Assembly (NCBI GenBank): GCA_027625915.1
Contig: JANTQA010000023.1
Span: forward strand, 16,430,001-16,494,000
Length of the DNA: 64,000 bases
Origin: Anaeramoeba flamelloides
Lineage: Eukaryota > Metamonada > Anaeramoebidae
Direction of reading: 5' to 3'
This document shows, one piece after another, positions 20,546 through 32,623 of this stretch; position 1 is the first letter of the stretch; each line of letters starts with the position of its first letter. Under the pieces are notes generated by a model that searched no databases, had not been told where the DNA came from, and saw nothing but the letters and a program-made list of their open reading frames with translations. A program made the position numbers and the translations under genes.

Positions 20546-23500
20546 TAAAGACTGTTGTTCATAGACTAGTAAGATTTTCATAACCGATTCAAGCCCAACC
20601 TTTAAGATTTTTGGATCATCCATTTCCAAAACATTGCACATTGAAGTAACAATACCATTTTCCAATAAATTTTCAATTTGATCACGAGTCGAAGAATAAA
20701 CCATATTGGTTAATGTCCAGCAAACTTGCTTTTTAATTTTGTATTTATCATTTTGAAGTAATTTTTTTAAAATGGGCAAAAATCCATTTTGAATTACCTT
20801 TTCAACTTGTAAAGATGAACCAGCACAGATATTTGATAGAACCCAACATGCTTCTTTTCTTTTATTTTTACATTTAAAAATTAGGTAAAGAAAGGAAAAA
20901 GAATATTATAACAATTATACATTTCTTTACATGAAAATAGATCGATTTTAAACTTATACAAGCGATAACTCTTTTATAATATAAAAAAATACAAAACAAT
21001 TTTAATAATTATCAACAAAAAAAAAAAAAAAAAAAAACAATTTAATATATTGGAGTAATTTCCAGTTTCTTTTTAAATTCATAAGGTAGTTAAAAAAATC
21101 ATGATAATGTTTTAAAAAATGCGATAATTTTGTAAAAATCATGATTATCATTGACAAAATTGTGGTATTAGATAAATCTATAAAATTTTAAAAAGTATCA
21201 AAATATCAAGATAATTGTCTAAATATCATGATAAAAAATTTATTGAGATAGAACAGTTGAGTCATTTTAGGATAATTTAATTTTTTTTTTTTTTAAAAAA
21301 ATTATTCTTTGATCAATAAAACAAATCAAAAATCCTAAAAAAAATTGTTTTATAAAAATGAAACAATTAAAAAACAAAATTAAATCAATGATCAATATCA
21401 AAAGAATTATTGAATTTTGTTTTGGTTTCATTGAAAAATTGATTGTTTCTTTACTTCGACTATCGTAAACTTAATCTTAATCATTATTTCTACATATACC
21501 GTTGCATCATTGTATATTACAATGCAATACAAAAGCTTGATATACTACTAAATCTTCATTCTTTCTGTATTTGGTTGTGATCTGTTAAACAATTTTCTAA
21601 AATATCTGCAACTCTCGAAGGAGATCATTCAATTTTGAAATCGTTTTCAATAGACTAATTCAACAATCAAGAATTTTATATTATTATTAGAAAAGCTTGT
21701 TGTCTTCTTTTTATTGTTGTTCTTCTTCTTTTATTTTTACATTGGAAAGAAAACACAACTAGAGTTTAAATATTTTTTTAATCAGTAACCACTAAGAAGG
21801 AAAATTTTACTTTTTTCTTTTTGAGAATTTAACTTGTGAAGTCTATATCCATTTTTGAAAAAACTCATTTATTTTAGATTACAAGAAATTTTTCTGAATG
21901 AGTTGTTAATTATTTGATTTAGCTCTGAATTTGGATATATTTACAAAAATAAATAAAAAAATGAAATAATATTTTAGAGTAAAATTAAGTAATTTGCGAT
22001 TATCGTAATTTTATGATTTTTTATGATAATGAACTCTTTTCCAGTCAAAGTACCCCAGCTTTAATTAAAAGGAATAGAAAATATTCTAGAAGTTTTATAC
22101 AATATTCTTCTCAAAATACATTTTCAATTTTTAGATCAGAATCATTTTTTAAAATTTAACCAAATTGTTTTTTTTGTGGTTTTTGACTTTTCAATTTTTT
22201 TATTTTCTTTTTCTGTTTCTTATTTTTGCTTTTTAATTTTTTTTTTCTTTTTTTTTCTTTTTTCTTTTTTTCTTTTTTATTTTAATACGAAAAAAAAATA
22301 AAATGTTTGAAAAGGCAAATTTACTTTAAGATAATTGAGACTATGTAATTTCTTTTTAAAATGAATATATTTACTATAAAAAAAAATTATTGCAAACAAT
22401 TTTAATTTTTCTACAAAAGAAATTGAGAAATTTTGCACCAGACATTACAATGAAAGTAACCCGAAATTTTTATTAAATTTTTTTTTTTTTGAAATTTATG
22501 GTTTTTTCAGGTATTTCTTTTTTGATTCCAAACCCCAATCCGAAGTTTATTATTTCTCTTATTTCTAAAAAATTCTTTGTTGGTTGAATCTGATAAAAAA
22601 AATTGAATTTTTCATTTTTGGCATATTACACTTTGTGTGAATAGAAGTTTATATAAACTTTGTTCCAGTCAAAGGGGACCAATATTTTTTTCAAATCTCA
22701 ATTATTTTTTATAATTTACCTTTAAAGACAAATAAGAAATAAGTAGAATAATACACATCAAAGGAAGGTTGATACCTGAATGGAATACAACTAAAAAATC
22801 AATAGATTTTCTTAAAAAATTGAAAAAACTAAAATTCTTATTTCCATATTGAGAAAAAAAACAATGGTCATTTTGATCTTCAATTGAAGATCAAATAAAA
22901 TCCCAATAGAAATAAATATTATTTCTCTACAATCATTTTCACTGTTTCAGTAACATTAGAATAGTATGTTTTTAAATTGTGACTAAAGATCTTCCAATAA
23001 AATTAAAAGTTATCAAAAGTAAATTTGAAAAAAAGAAAAAGCAAAATGTGAAAAAAATGATTTATATTTTGAAATTTCCAAAATGATATTTTTTCTCCTA
23101 ATATCGATTTAAACTATTTTAACATATGTAATTCACCCCACACAACTTGGTCCCTTTGACTGAAAAATGGTTTACAAGTAATTATGATTTTAAATTATAA
23201 GAATCCATTATTAATATTATTGGGATTTGAAATTTTATCATCAGACATCATATTGATCTCTGTTGAATTTAATTCACAATAATCAATTCTGAATTGATTT
23301 AAAAAAAATATAGTTTACAATTTTTTCTAAATAAACAAATATTATGTGAATGTGCTATAAAAAAAAATTGAATTCCATTGTTAAAGGGTCAAAATAAAAA
23401 TATTATAGATTATTATTAGAATTATTTAAAGACTAATCTATTAAATGATTAATTTATCTATCTATCTATTTCTTTCTTTCTTTCTTTTTCTTTCTTTTTT

Positions 23501-26500
23501 TTTTTTTTAATCATTTGGCTATTTCATTTATGATAGATATCCTTCTATAAAATAAAAATAAAAACAAAGAAATAAAAAAAAGTTATATCCTAATTAATCA
23601 ACCCTTGACTAAATCATTCAAATTAATATATTTATATCTATTTTAAAAATAAATAAAAATTCAAATTCAAGGGACAATCCCATAGTGTATCGAATATATA
23701 AAGACCAGTCGGGAGAAAAATTTTGAAATAAAAATTAAAATCAAGATTCAAACCTAATGTTTTTTTTTGAAGTTAAAATGATTTCTTTTAGAATTGGCAA
23801 AACTTGGCATTCAATAATTATTTGAGTAAAATCGTCATTTAAAGATGAGATGTTACCAAGGCATCTGAGTATTGGAATAAAAAGATTTACTGAATTGGTA
23901 TTTAATAAATCTATTAAAAGTGGACATAATCCTAGATCAACAATTACCCCAATAAATGATTCATCGCCATTACATAAATAACTTTTTATTATAAATTATT
24001 ATTATATTATAAATAAATTTTAATCGAATAAAATAACAAAAAAAAATAACGAAAAGGTATAGATTTTAAAAATAGTGATTATACCTAAATGACCAACATA
24101 CATTTTCCACAATTGTAAGATATTTCACTTGTAATAATTGTAAGAGGATAGGAATTAATGGTTGTAACTTTATTATTTATTTATTATTGTTTTTTTTTTT
24201 TAAATTGAATTTAGAAAGAAGCAGCAAAATTGAAAAAAAAAAAAAAAAAGGGGTGAGTAATATTCATTTAATAATTATTATAATAATCTTAAAATTTGAT
24301 TTTTTTTCTATTTTTTCCCTTTTTGAATTTTCTTTTTATTGGAAGAAGATTTACTAAGGAGAAAAAAAGATCAAGTGGTTACCTACCAACACTGGTAAGA
24401 TAGAAACTAGTCGGCATGGGTAACTTGAAAATAAAAAGAAAAGACAAAAGCAAAAGCAAAAACAAAAACAAAAACTGGAACGATCAAAAAAGATTCGATA
24501 AAAAAGAAAAAAATGGCAGCTACTAAACAACTATCTCTCAATGAAGCATTCATGATTTCTTAGAAATAATTGAATGACAAAATTTTAGATAAAAGGATCG
24601 TGGCTGTTTTTTGGGTGTTCTTGATAAAAATGGACTGTTGGTTTCTTTTATTTTTGATTTTTTACCAACTGCCTTTGAAAAACCACTTGACATAAAAATG
24701 TGTTTTTTTTTTACTTTTTTTTTTTTCTTTTACCAATTTTTCTTTATGTTTTTTCAACCAATAAAAATTTGGAACTTGTTATATTCCAAAATATTTTTTT
24801 TTTCTTTATCATCTAAATTACTAATTCACCATTCGTAATCAGATTGAGTGCCGTAGAGTGCCTAGCTTTTCCAGAATTCAAAAGAATGAAGAAAAATCAA
24901 AGATTTTGCTCAATTCTTTTAAATTCTGAAAAAGATAACGGCGGTTTTCTTGAGGTTTTCTGTTTTATTTGTTAAATCTATCGATTTTCGTTAGGTTTTT
25001 TTTACAATAGAAATAAACAGAAAATTTTAATAAATTTTCGGTTTATTTCTGAAATTAAAAAAAACCGCTGTTAGCTTTTATTGAGTTTTCTGTTTATTTG
25101 AAAAATCAATAGATTTCACTAATAAACAGAAAACTCAAGAAAACCTTAGAAAATCTATCGATTTTACAAATAAATAAAAAAAACAGAAAAGATACAACGC
25201 TTTTCCAAAATTTAAAAGAATGGAGTAAAATCTTAGATTTTTCTCCATTCTTTTGAATTCTGGAAAACCTAACGGCTGTAAGAGGATCTTTGATCACTCC
25301 CTTCAATCAATAATAATAAAAAAAAAATCTTAAAAGTTAATAAGCAAGATGCACTTTCAAAGTGTATGCATTTTAAGGGAAATTAATGGGTTTAAATTTC
25401 AAAAAAAATTTTACTTTTTAATCTTCGAGATTATGGCACTTAAAATGGGATAAAATATTATCTTGTGTATATGATGTGAAGCCGAGTTATTTTGGTTCTT
25501 AGTTTAGAGATTTGCAACTTAATATAAATTTTATAGGTTGCTAAAAAATGAATTTTTTTAAAATACGATTTTCGAAATCCGAATTTGAGAATGAAAAATA
25601 CAATAAAATTTTATATGTTTAATGATAAATGAGGTTTTAATGTTTAAATGCTGAGAATTTTATTTAGTTTTAGTTTTATTTTACTTTTTTAAAAAGTTAG
25701 TATTAGAAATTGAACTAAAGAGATACATCTTCAACTTCATGAATACTTTTTCAATTCAAAAAAAAAAATGCAACAAATGCAATTTACAAATACATGAAAG
25801 ATATAAGAACAAAATAATACATTCTATGGTTCAATTTTAAAATGATTTTTTTATCATATTTAAACCAACTTTTTGCTAAAATTACGTGGTACGACTCACA
25901 CAATTTTATTTTTTTCTTTTTGTTTTTTTTTAGAAAACTAAATTGAGTTTAAAATTCTTCTAATGATAGTGACTTTTAGACATTCTTTGAATTAGAAGAC
26001 ACAAATTTAGTCACTTCAAAATTCTCTCTCTTTTACCAGACAAGTGTTTAACATTTGTTTCTTAATAATAAATCAGAAAATACAAAAAATTGAGTTTTTT
26101 TTTGCCAATTTTGGATTGTGGGTGTTTCTGTGATTTCCAAATTTTTGGAATGGGATTTATTATAAGCAAAAGTTATCTTTTTTTGATAAAATTTGAAATG
26201 TAATTTAGTATTGAATATTTACACAGAAAGCAAAAATTGTTAGTTTTTTTGTGTTTAAGAATTAACAAACTTTGATTTTTACATTTTTTTTTTTTACTTT
26301 TTATTCAATTTACTTCAATTTTTATTTTTCAGCTCAAAAGAGAGTTTTATAATAAACTTCAAAAAATAATTTTCATGGATCAAAAACAAAATTAATTTCT
26401 TTTTTCTTTTTCAAATTAATTATTTGAAATGTTTATTTTATATAACTAACATGAATAAAAATAAAAAAGAAAACAAAGATTATATATTATGAACGATAAA

Positions 26501-29500
26501 ATTAAACACATACAAGTATAAAATTTGGATATGGTACCCCTCTACATAAATTATATATAAGCCAAGTAGCTGCATTAATTAACCCCTTTTTTCTTGAATT
26601 TTGAATAGTATTATACAAATACTTAACAATATCTAAAGAAAGTAATAAATCACGATTTGTTACTCCGTCATTTGCTATGAAATTATTTTACAGGTAACAT
26701 GAAATAATTATTAATATAAAAACGATTATTATGGTTATTTTGAAAAAAAAAATATTGAAATATAAAATTAAAAAAAAGTAAAAAATTGAATGTATTTATT
26801 TAACAAAAAGAGAGTAAATGATGAAATAATTATCAAAATTCTAAAAAAGTAAAAAAGAAAAATAAATAAAATAATATAATAAACAACATTCCCAAAATTT
26901 AATCTTGATAATGGAGGGGGTACCAAAACCAAAAATAACCGAACAACTAGAAGCAAATATCCACCCAATTATCATTAAAATACGGCTTAACAGTAAATGG
27001 TGATAAAACAGAAAGATTAACAAAATTAGATGAAATAAAAAATGAGATCAAATATTTGGGTCTATGACTCAACAAGAAAACTCACATTGAGAAGAATCTA
27101 TAAAAAGTCAAAGATACCCTTTCTAGAGACACATCTACAAATATACAAATTACAAACTATCAAATTCACTCAAAATCCAAATTTTAAAAGCAGTAATTTT
27201 ACATCAGAATTACATAACGTTAGACATATTTAACCTTACACAGACAGATATCAAAGATATTGATACTTGGATTAACAAAAGATTAAAGAGAATAGCCAAA
27301 GTACAAGATAGGTACCACCCACAGATATACTCAAATGGGAAACTAAAAATAGATTTCACTCAACATATGATCCTAAAGAGGAAGTCCAATTTCATAAAGA
27401 AATTGAGATACAAAACCTGGATCACCTATTTGAAAAATTGGGAATGGGTAAAATAGAGAATAGGGAATGGGAAAACATGAAGAAGGACGAGACCAAGAAA
27501 AAAATCCATGGTGTTTACATAAAAACAATACAACACAAAGCCGACTCGTCCCAAAGTGAAGAAAACAGAAAGAAGAAAAAATAGCTCAAAATCAACCAGA
27601 CAATTCCCAGAAAACTTCAATGAAAAACAACCTTATTTAAACCGGGAATCATCAACTACAGTATTCAAACTCAAATCCTTTTCAAATGGAATTAAATAAA
27701 TACACTTACAGATGGGAAAAGGGGGTAGATTCCAAGATATACACAAGCCATAAAAAGAAAGTTGATGACATAGACCACTTCATATGGGGCTGTAAGAAAT
27801 ATGAGAAAACTAGAAGACAATAAAAATAAGATCTAAAAAAAATCAAAAAATTTGACTTCAATATAATTGTCAAAGAGGATACAGATGAATTATTCAGGAA
27901 AATGAACATAAAAGAAATCTATGATATTACCTTAGAATACTTTTTAACCAACATGACTCAACATGCTATTAGGAAATTGGAACTCAAATCCAAATAATCC
28001 CTAACTAACAACCTCAAATATGTAAATTCACCTGTACCCAATAACTTTATGTTTTTCTGATAATTTATTTTTCATTTTTTTCATTTTTTATTTCTTTGTT
28101 TTTTTACATTTCTTCATTTTTTATAGATTTCTCCGTTTTTTTTCCTTTTCTGTTTTTTTTTCTTTTTTTTTTTAGAAAACTAAATTGAGTTTAAAATTCT
28201 TCTAATGACTGTGACTTTGAGACATTCTTTGAATTGGAAGTCACAATTTTAGTCAATTCAAAATTTTCTCATTGACAGGTTAAGTGATTCTTTCATTTAG
28301 CCCTTTACAATAACACATTTCCAAAATTTTTGACAAAGTTAAAATAATTTAAAGAACATCAATAATTCAATTTCAATCATTTTGGAAATAATTTTGATTT
28401 TTGTAAAACATTAAAATCATTTTGTCCTTTTTTGGCTTTTCGCTTTTGTTTACTTTTCCTTTTTTTTCAATTAGCAAAAGAGAGTTTTCAATTCTAGATC
28501 GGAAATTTTTTTTCGGATGATTGATATTGGTTTCAAGTTGAGTTGATTTAATTCTTTTTAACAAAATAAACGAATAAAATTAGTTGGTGGGGTATCTAAC
28601 CATTTGATTGATCAATATTTGTTATGTGAAATTTAAACAAATTTACCAATTTTTTTTTTTGTTTTGCTCTCTCCAAAATTTATGATATAGCATTAATATA
28701 ATATTTTCATGAGAACAAAAAAAAAATTTGTTTGATTGACAATTATTTATTCTTTTATTGTGTATATATCGTAAATGATAAATAATTGTTAACACTTCAA
28801 TTAGCTATTATTTCTAATTTAGTATTTATCATATATAATTTGATTTAATAACATTTATTTTTTTAAAAAAATAAATTTTGATGAGTCCAAAAAACTTTTG
28901 AATTGGGGTTTATATTTGCGAATGAATTACAATTAAAAAACAGTTAATTTTATCTCAAAGTTAAGTAAGAAGGATCCAAATTCATTTGAAAGAATTTTGA
29001 TTTTTACTTGACTTTCTGAAGCACTTTGATTTTTTCTTCAACAATAATTTGTAAAAAAAATTGATAAATTTTTTTTTTTTTTTTTTTTTATTGTTGAGCA
29101 GAGGTGATTCAACAAAATTACCTCCTATTTGCCTGAAACTCTAAAATTGTATTTAGGGTTTTTTTATCCTAACTGTAATGTAAGCAGGATTACAGCTCAA
29201 AGGATATCTTTTCTTTAAAAAAATGAAAAGAATAAATTATTTCGGAAAAAAGACAAGAAAAAGAGAAAGAAAAGCAAGAAATGAAAGAGAGTCAAAAAAT
29301 AATAGAAAAAAAAAAAACTTCAGTGAAAAGTTTTTTTTGTGCCCCAAGTGTTGAATGGGCTGGTGGTTGTTTCCCTTTTATGTCATTTTTTTTTGGATCG
29401 CCACCATAGGTTGTTTTAATAAAGAGTTCTAAATATTTGAACAACTATAGATCAAATGAAAAAGGCTGTTTATTAAATTTTGATTTAGAACTTTATAGAT

Positions 29501-29600
29501 GGGTTGAATCTAAAAAGCTCTGGTTTTTAAGAATAAGATTTGGTTTTCGAAATTTTCTTTTCAGTTGCTTTGCTTTTTTTTTTATTTTTTTTTTTTGTGT

Positions 29601-29640
<40 letters not shown>

Positions 29641-32623
29641 TAAGTTTCCCAAATCTTGTTTTCGCAAAATCCCAGTACAAGATACCGACTCGACAGCAAA
29701 AACCCAGTCAAAGTAACGACTCGACAGATATTATGGAAAGTTCAATTCGGTTCACTTTGGTTGGTTTCAGATCGCATTCGTTGGATTCAGTTCAGTTGCA
29801 TAAGTCCTCGTCGAAGATCTGATCATGAACAAGTTTGGTTGTGTTAGTCATGATCAGGTCAACCAATTCTTAGAATGATTTTTTATATTTTTTACCTTTC
29901 CCAAACACCTAAAAAAACAAAAAGAGAAGGAACATAGAGCCCAAGTAACTTAAGAAGGGAAATTTGGAAAAGGTAAAAAGTATAAAAAATAAAAAATTGA
30001 TAAATTGAAATAAAAATTTTTCCTCTGTTTATTGGAAAATGGAGTATATACTAGCAAATTCAAAACAATGGATAAATGTTTTTTGGCCCAATTTAGATTT
30101 TTTCAATTATTTTAATTGCTTCGGATAAAGTATTTTTTTTGGTATTTAAATGCAAATGTAAATTGTAGAAATTAGTTGATTTTCGAAATGTTCATTGAAA
30201 TGAAATGTTTTCAACATATAGTTCACAATTTTAATAGAATGGAAATTGAAGTAAAAATATTTTTTATATTATTTTGAATTGAGTGGGATGTATTATTAAT
30301 CACTTTTATTTCACACCCTCACCCCAATTTATTTTATATTTTTCATGTTATTCTTTGAGAAATCAAAACTATTGTGAAGAATTTTGCCCACTTTATCTTT
30401 AAGGAATTTGATTCGCCATATATTTGTATATAATTAGAGTATGTGGTAATTAAAAGTAAATCATATGAGTGCACCATGGCTCAAATAGTTTCTGTGACTC
30501 TAAAAAATCTCTTATAACTATTATTGTATAATAAATTATTGGATTTCTTTACATAATGTTCACTATTTAAAAATTTTCATTTTTTTGAATTTTTTTTTTA
30601 ATTACTTTCCCAAATCTAAAAAGAGACTCCAAAATAATAGTGTTCCGATATTTAATAATGAATATTTAGAACTTTCAAAAAGGTAACTATTTTTTCATTT
30701 TTTTAATTTCAAGGATTTGCTGAATAATTATTAATATAAAATGCCCAAAGATTGATTTACTTTTGTTCTGTTAAGATGAAACTTGTTGTAATTTCAATAT
30801 ATTTCGGATATTTGAAAATAATTTGTATAAATTTTTCTAATAGTTTATTTACTGGTATTTGAATTATAAACGGAAAAAATTTTAACTGGATTTTCAATTT
30901 CATTTTTCAAATAGAGACCAGATATCAACATACTTTTTTGAAAAACTGTTTATAGAAGACAAATATGGAAAAAGGAAGTGAAAATTTTATCCCATTTAGA
31001 ATTCAAATACAAGTAATATCGATTCGACTTTCCGAAAAAAAATCACATCCCAAGAATTAAAATAAATCATCAAAGTTCCCGATTCTCAAAGGAAAATTAA
31101 TAATTTAAGCTGATTTTAAGTATTAAAAAATTTGAAATTTAACATGATTTAAAAAATCTTTTTTTGGAAAGCTGAATGAAAATTTCGCCCATTTATTTTG
31201 CTACAAATGGTATATTTCCAAGATTTCAGAAAATAATTTGTCAAAAGAATTTATTCGTTAATTATTTAATTTTTTAAAACAAATACAATCGTTTAGCTAC
31301 TAGTCTTCATTTTGATACAAATTTAAGAAAGATATTTTGCAACTTTGGAGTCTGAATATTGATTTTTTGGCCTTAAAATTTATCATGAAATGTAGATTTT
31401 TTTCCGAAATTGTTGGGTTTTTTACTAATACAAAGATCATTTTTAATTGATGACGATCAAGCTTTAGTGTTATTTTACCAATAGAATTTTTGAGAGACAT
31501 TTGAACCATGAGAAACTAATAGGATTTACATTCAATGGCAAACTTCTTTGATCTTAGGCTTCTCTTTGGTAGACATTAATCCCGTAAAAACAATTTCTCA
31601 CATAATTTGTCGAAAGGTTGGTTTTTGTGAATGATCAAAATTAGAAATTTAAGTTTTTTTTATTATTCTTAGACTTTTGAGAAAAAAAATTTACCTAAGT
31701 TTCCAAGTGTCCAGAGAGTCTAATTAATAAGTTAATAACATTTGATAAAAATAAAAAATAAAAGTTTTATGGTGGTGATTTCGAGAGCAAAAAAAAAAAA
31801 AAAAATCATACTTGCTTTATTATTGCATCATATGGAGATTCAAACAATTCTAATAAGACTGGAATAGCGCCCTCTTCCAGAATCACTTGTGTTTGTTTTG
31901 GTGTTCCACAAGCAATGTTTGTTAAACACCAAGTGGCCTCAAACTTTTGAAATAATTTTTAAAAGTTATTATATTTATACCAATATTAAAAGAACCAAAA
32001 GGATGAAAAGAAAATGGTTAGGTGTGTTAAAGTCTTGTGTTACTCCCAATTAGGAATGAAAAAAGGTTAAAAAAAGAAAAGTGTTTATTGCAATACTTGT
32101 AGTTTTGGTTTTTGAAAGTCTTTTAAGAATTCAATCAATTGTGAAAGAATGTCAGATTCAATAATTTGATCAAGAAATGGATTATTGGGTATTATAAGTA
32201 AATTTCTGATTTGCTGAAGGGACTGAAGTTGAATTTCAGTGTTTGTATTCATTAATTCTTTACAGTAAAGTGGCAATTTTTCAATCTAAAGGATTTGAGA
32301 AAACAATCAAGAAAGAAGAAAAGAATTTTACAAAGAAAAAAGTTTGAACGAGAAAAGCATATGCACAGAGAACAGATTAAATCTTGAAAAAAAAGGATCA
32401 AAAAGATATCTACATTTGAGAGGCTGTCTTCTATAATTATAAGACTTTCTTCATCTTTTTCTGAAAGGTTTCGGATCTGCCTTTTTTTATTTAACAAACA
32501 CTCGCGTTTTTTTTTTGAAATTGTGATTAAATTATGGTATCTGCTCTGTCGATTTTTTTCGGGTGATTCTTTTTCTTTATAAAGTTGTTTTCTTCGTTCT
32601 AACTTTTTTTGAAAGTTAGTCAT
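20345..32623 (-). CDS. KPNA: Importin alpha (karyopherin alpha), 8 exons
   Basis: Predicted 513 residues, normal for the family. Exons (minus order): 32414-32623, 32097-32285, 31812-31943, 31695-31719, 26514-26674, 24085-24167, 23754-23981, 20345-20858; all junctions keep phase. Exon 1 is the importin-beta-binding domain, rich in Arg/Lys (MTNFQKKLERRKQLYKEKE). Armadillo repeats follow with the family's helix-3 Trp-x3-Asn pattern: FEATWCLTNIACG, TLWTLGNLAND, AATWLIYNLCRG, VCWSFSYLCNG, KEACWVLSNICAG and VCWTLTNMVYS. These Trp and Asn residues line the groove that binds nuclear localisation signals. The adaptor carries cargo through the nuclear pore with importin beta. A run of nine Asn lies near the C-terminus. 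The start is the only ATG ahead of the IBB domain. Introns are unusual: four short ones and three of 2.3-5.0 kb. Confidence 0.96.
21045..22035. repeat. R3 dispersed repeat
   Basis: Second copy of the family at 6080-7300: degenerate ATCATGATAA units (21100-21240), the inner segment with TTTAACTTGTGAAG near 21830 and GATTTTTTATGATAATGAAC at the end. It is followed by CAGTCAAAGTACCCCAGC at 22042, which resembles the end of the element at 22656. Confidence 0.5.
22656..23172. mobile_element. TA-flanked MITE with CAGTCAAAGGGG ends
   Basis: 517 bp with inverted ends AACTTTGTTCCAGTCAAAGG and, as complement of the right end, AACCATTTTTCAGTCAAAGG. It is flanked on both sides by TA. The same element lies at 42219-42912 in the opposite orientation. 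It has no open frame, so it would depend on a transposase encoded elsewhere. TA duplication is typical of the Tc1/mariner group, but that placement is inference. Confidence 0.8.
23450..23509. repeat. Pyrimidine-rich simple repeat
   Basis: TATC units run into TTTC units and then poly-T; low complexity inside the importin intron, 244 bp from the next exon. Confidence 0.85.
24846..25281. repeat. Linked-hairpin repeat, largest chain
   Basis: Begins with the family end in reverse, TGCCGTAGAGTGCCTAG, then the CCAGAATTCAAAAGAAT palindrome, several A/T-arm palindromes (for example TCTATCGATTTT and AATAAACAGAAAA units with their complements), and finishes with a second CCAAAATTTAAAAGAAT palindrome and CCTAACGGCTGTAAG. 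At least five hairpins lie in 436 bp. The short open frame at 25106-25306 is not a gene. Confidence 0.75.
25455..25595 (+). mobile_element. Decayed single arm of the TTAA palindrome family
   Basis: TTATCTTGTGTATATGATG, TTATTTTGGTTCTTAG and TATAGGTTGCTAAAAAATG follow in the same order as in the left arm of 41404-41955, ending in TTTTCGAAATCCGAATT. No matching second arm or TTAA flanks were found. Confidence 0.5.
25928..26050 (+). repeat. R4 unit
   Basis: T-rich run, TTTAG, then AAAACTAAATTGAGTTTAAA and TTTAGTCACTTCAAAATTCT. Identical in layout to the units after the LINE fragments at 12125 and 28165, but no LINE coding remnant precedes it. Confidence 0.55.
26985..28000 (+). mobile_element. 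Non-LTR retrotransposon (LINE) 3' fragment, copy 2
   Basis: Plus strand, several frames. Near 26990 the reverse-transcriptase palm/thumb text GLTVNGDKTERLTKLDEI leads to IKYLGL, the conserved N-x2-KT and YLG motifs of LINE reverse transcriptases. Further on come IAKVQDRYHPQIYSNGKL, then QHMILKRKSNFIKKL and HFIWGCKKYEKTRR, matching copy 1. Many stops and frameshifts show it is dead, and it is truncated before the catalytic YxDD. It extends further 5' than copy 1. Confidence 0.78.
28165..28915 (+). repeat. R4 unit followed by R1 element
   Basis: R4 at about 28165-28300 directly follows the LINE remnant. R1 follows at about 28318-28915, from TTCCAAAATTTTTGACAAAG to CTTTTGAATTGGGGTTTATA, with the hallmark CCATTTGATTGATCAAT near 28603. 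It is non-coding. Confidence 0.6.
28935..29065 (+). repeat. R2 repeat fragment
   Basis: TTTTATCTCAAAGTTAAGTA and a following unit with GATTTTTTCTTCAACAATAA resemble the R2 copies; it ends in a poly-T run at 29068-29090. Confidence 0.4.
29594..29870 (-). other. GC-rich patch next to a long poly-T run
   Basis: A T run of about 40 bp (29600-29639; the longest in this stretch) abuts about 230 bp that is clearly richer in G and C than anything around it. The patch contains the direct repeat CGACTCGACAG (29685 and 29720) and a hairpin with arms CTGATCATGA/TCATGATCAG near 29820-29858. Read on the minus strand it is a 230-nt sequence ending in poly-A, as expected for a retroposed RNA such as a SINE or processed transcript. 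No protein, tRNA or known RNA was recognised. Confidence 0.4.

Larger units (their letters stand above)
20859..23753 (-). other. Giant intron (2.9 kb) of importin alpha
   Basis: Donor GTTTGA after ..AACATTAG, acceptor AAAAG before AAAAGAAGC; the split codon AG|A restores the conserved Arg-Lys-Glu-Ala-Cys-Trp. It contains an R3 repeat, the TA-flanked element 22656-23172 and a pyrimidine-rich simple repeat. No host coding sequence was seen inside. Confidence 0.85.
24168..26513 (-). other. Giant intron (2.3 kb) of importin alpha
   Basis: Donor GTATGTG after the PYPNFIL exon, acceptor AAAG before TTACAACC; phase 0 on both sides. It contains a small GC-richer patch (24375-24430), A-rich hexamer repeats (24440-24475), a linked-hairpin repeat (24846-25281), a one-armed relative of the TTAA palindrome (25455-25595) and an R4 unit (25928-26050). 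No coding sequence was recognised. Confidence 0.82.
26675..31694 (-). other. Giant intron (5.0 kb) of importin alpha
   Basis: Lies between the 25-nt exon (31695-31719) and the INAATWLIYNLCRG exon. Donor GTAAAT, acceptor CATAG; the split codon G|CA fits the conserved Gly-Asn-(Ile/Leu)-Ala series. It contains the antisense LINE fragment, R4, R1 and R2 repeats, the GC-rich patch at 29640-29870 and, near 30860-31030, a segment resembling the inside of the element at 42219. The remainder (30000-30860, 31030-31690) is plain A/T-rich sequence. Confidence 0.88.
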
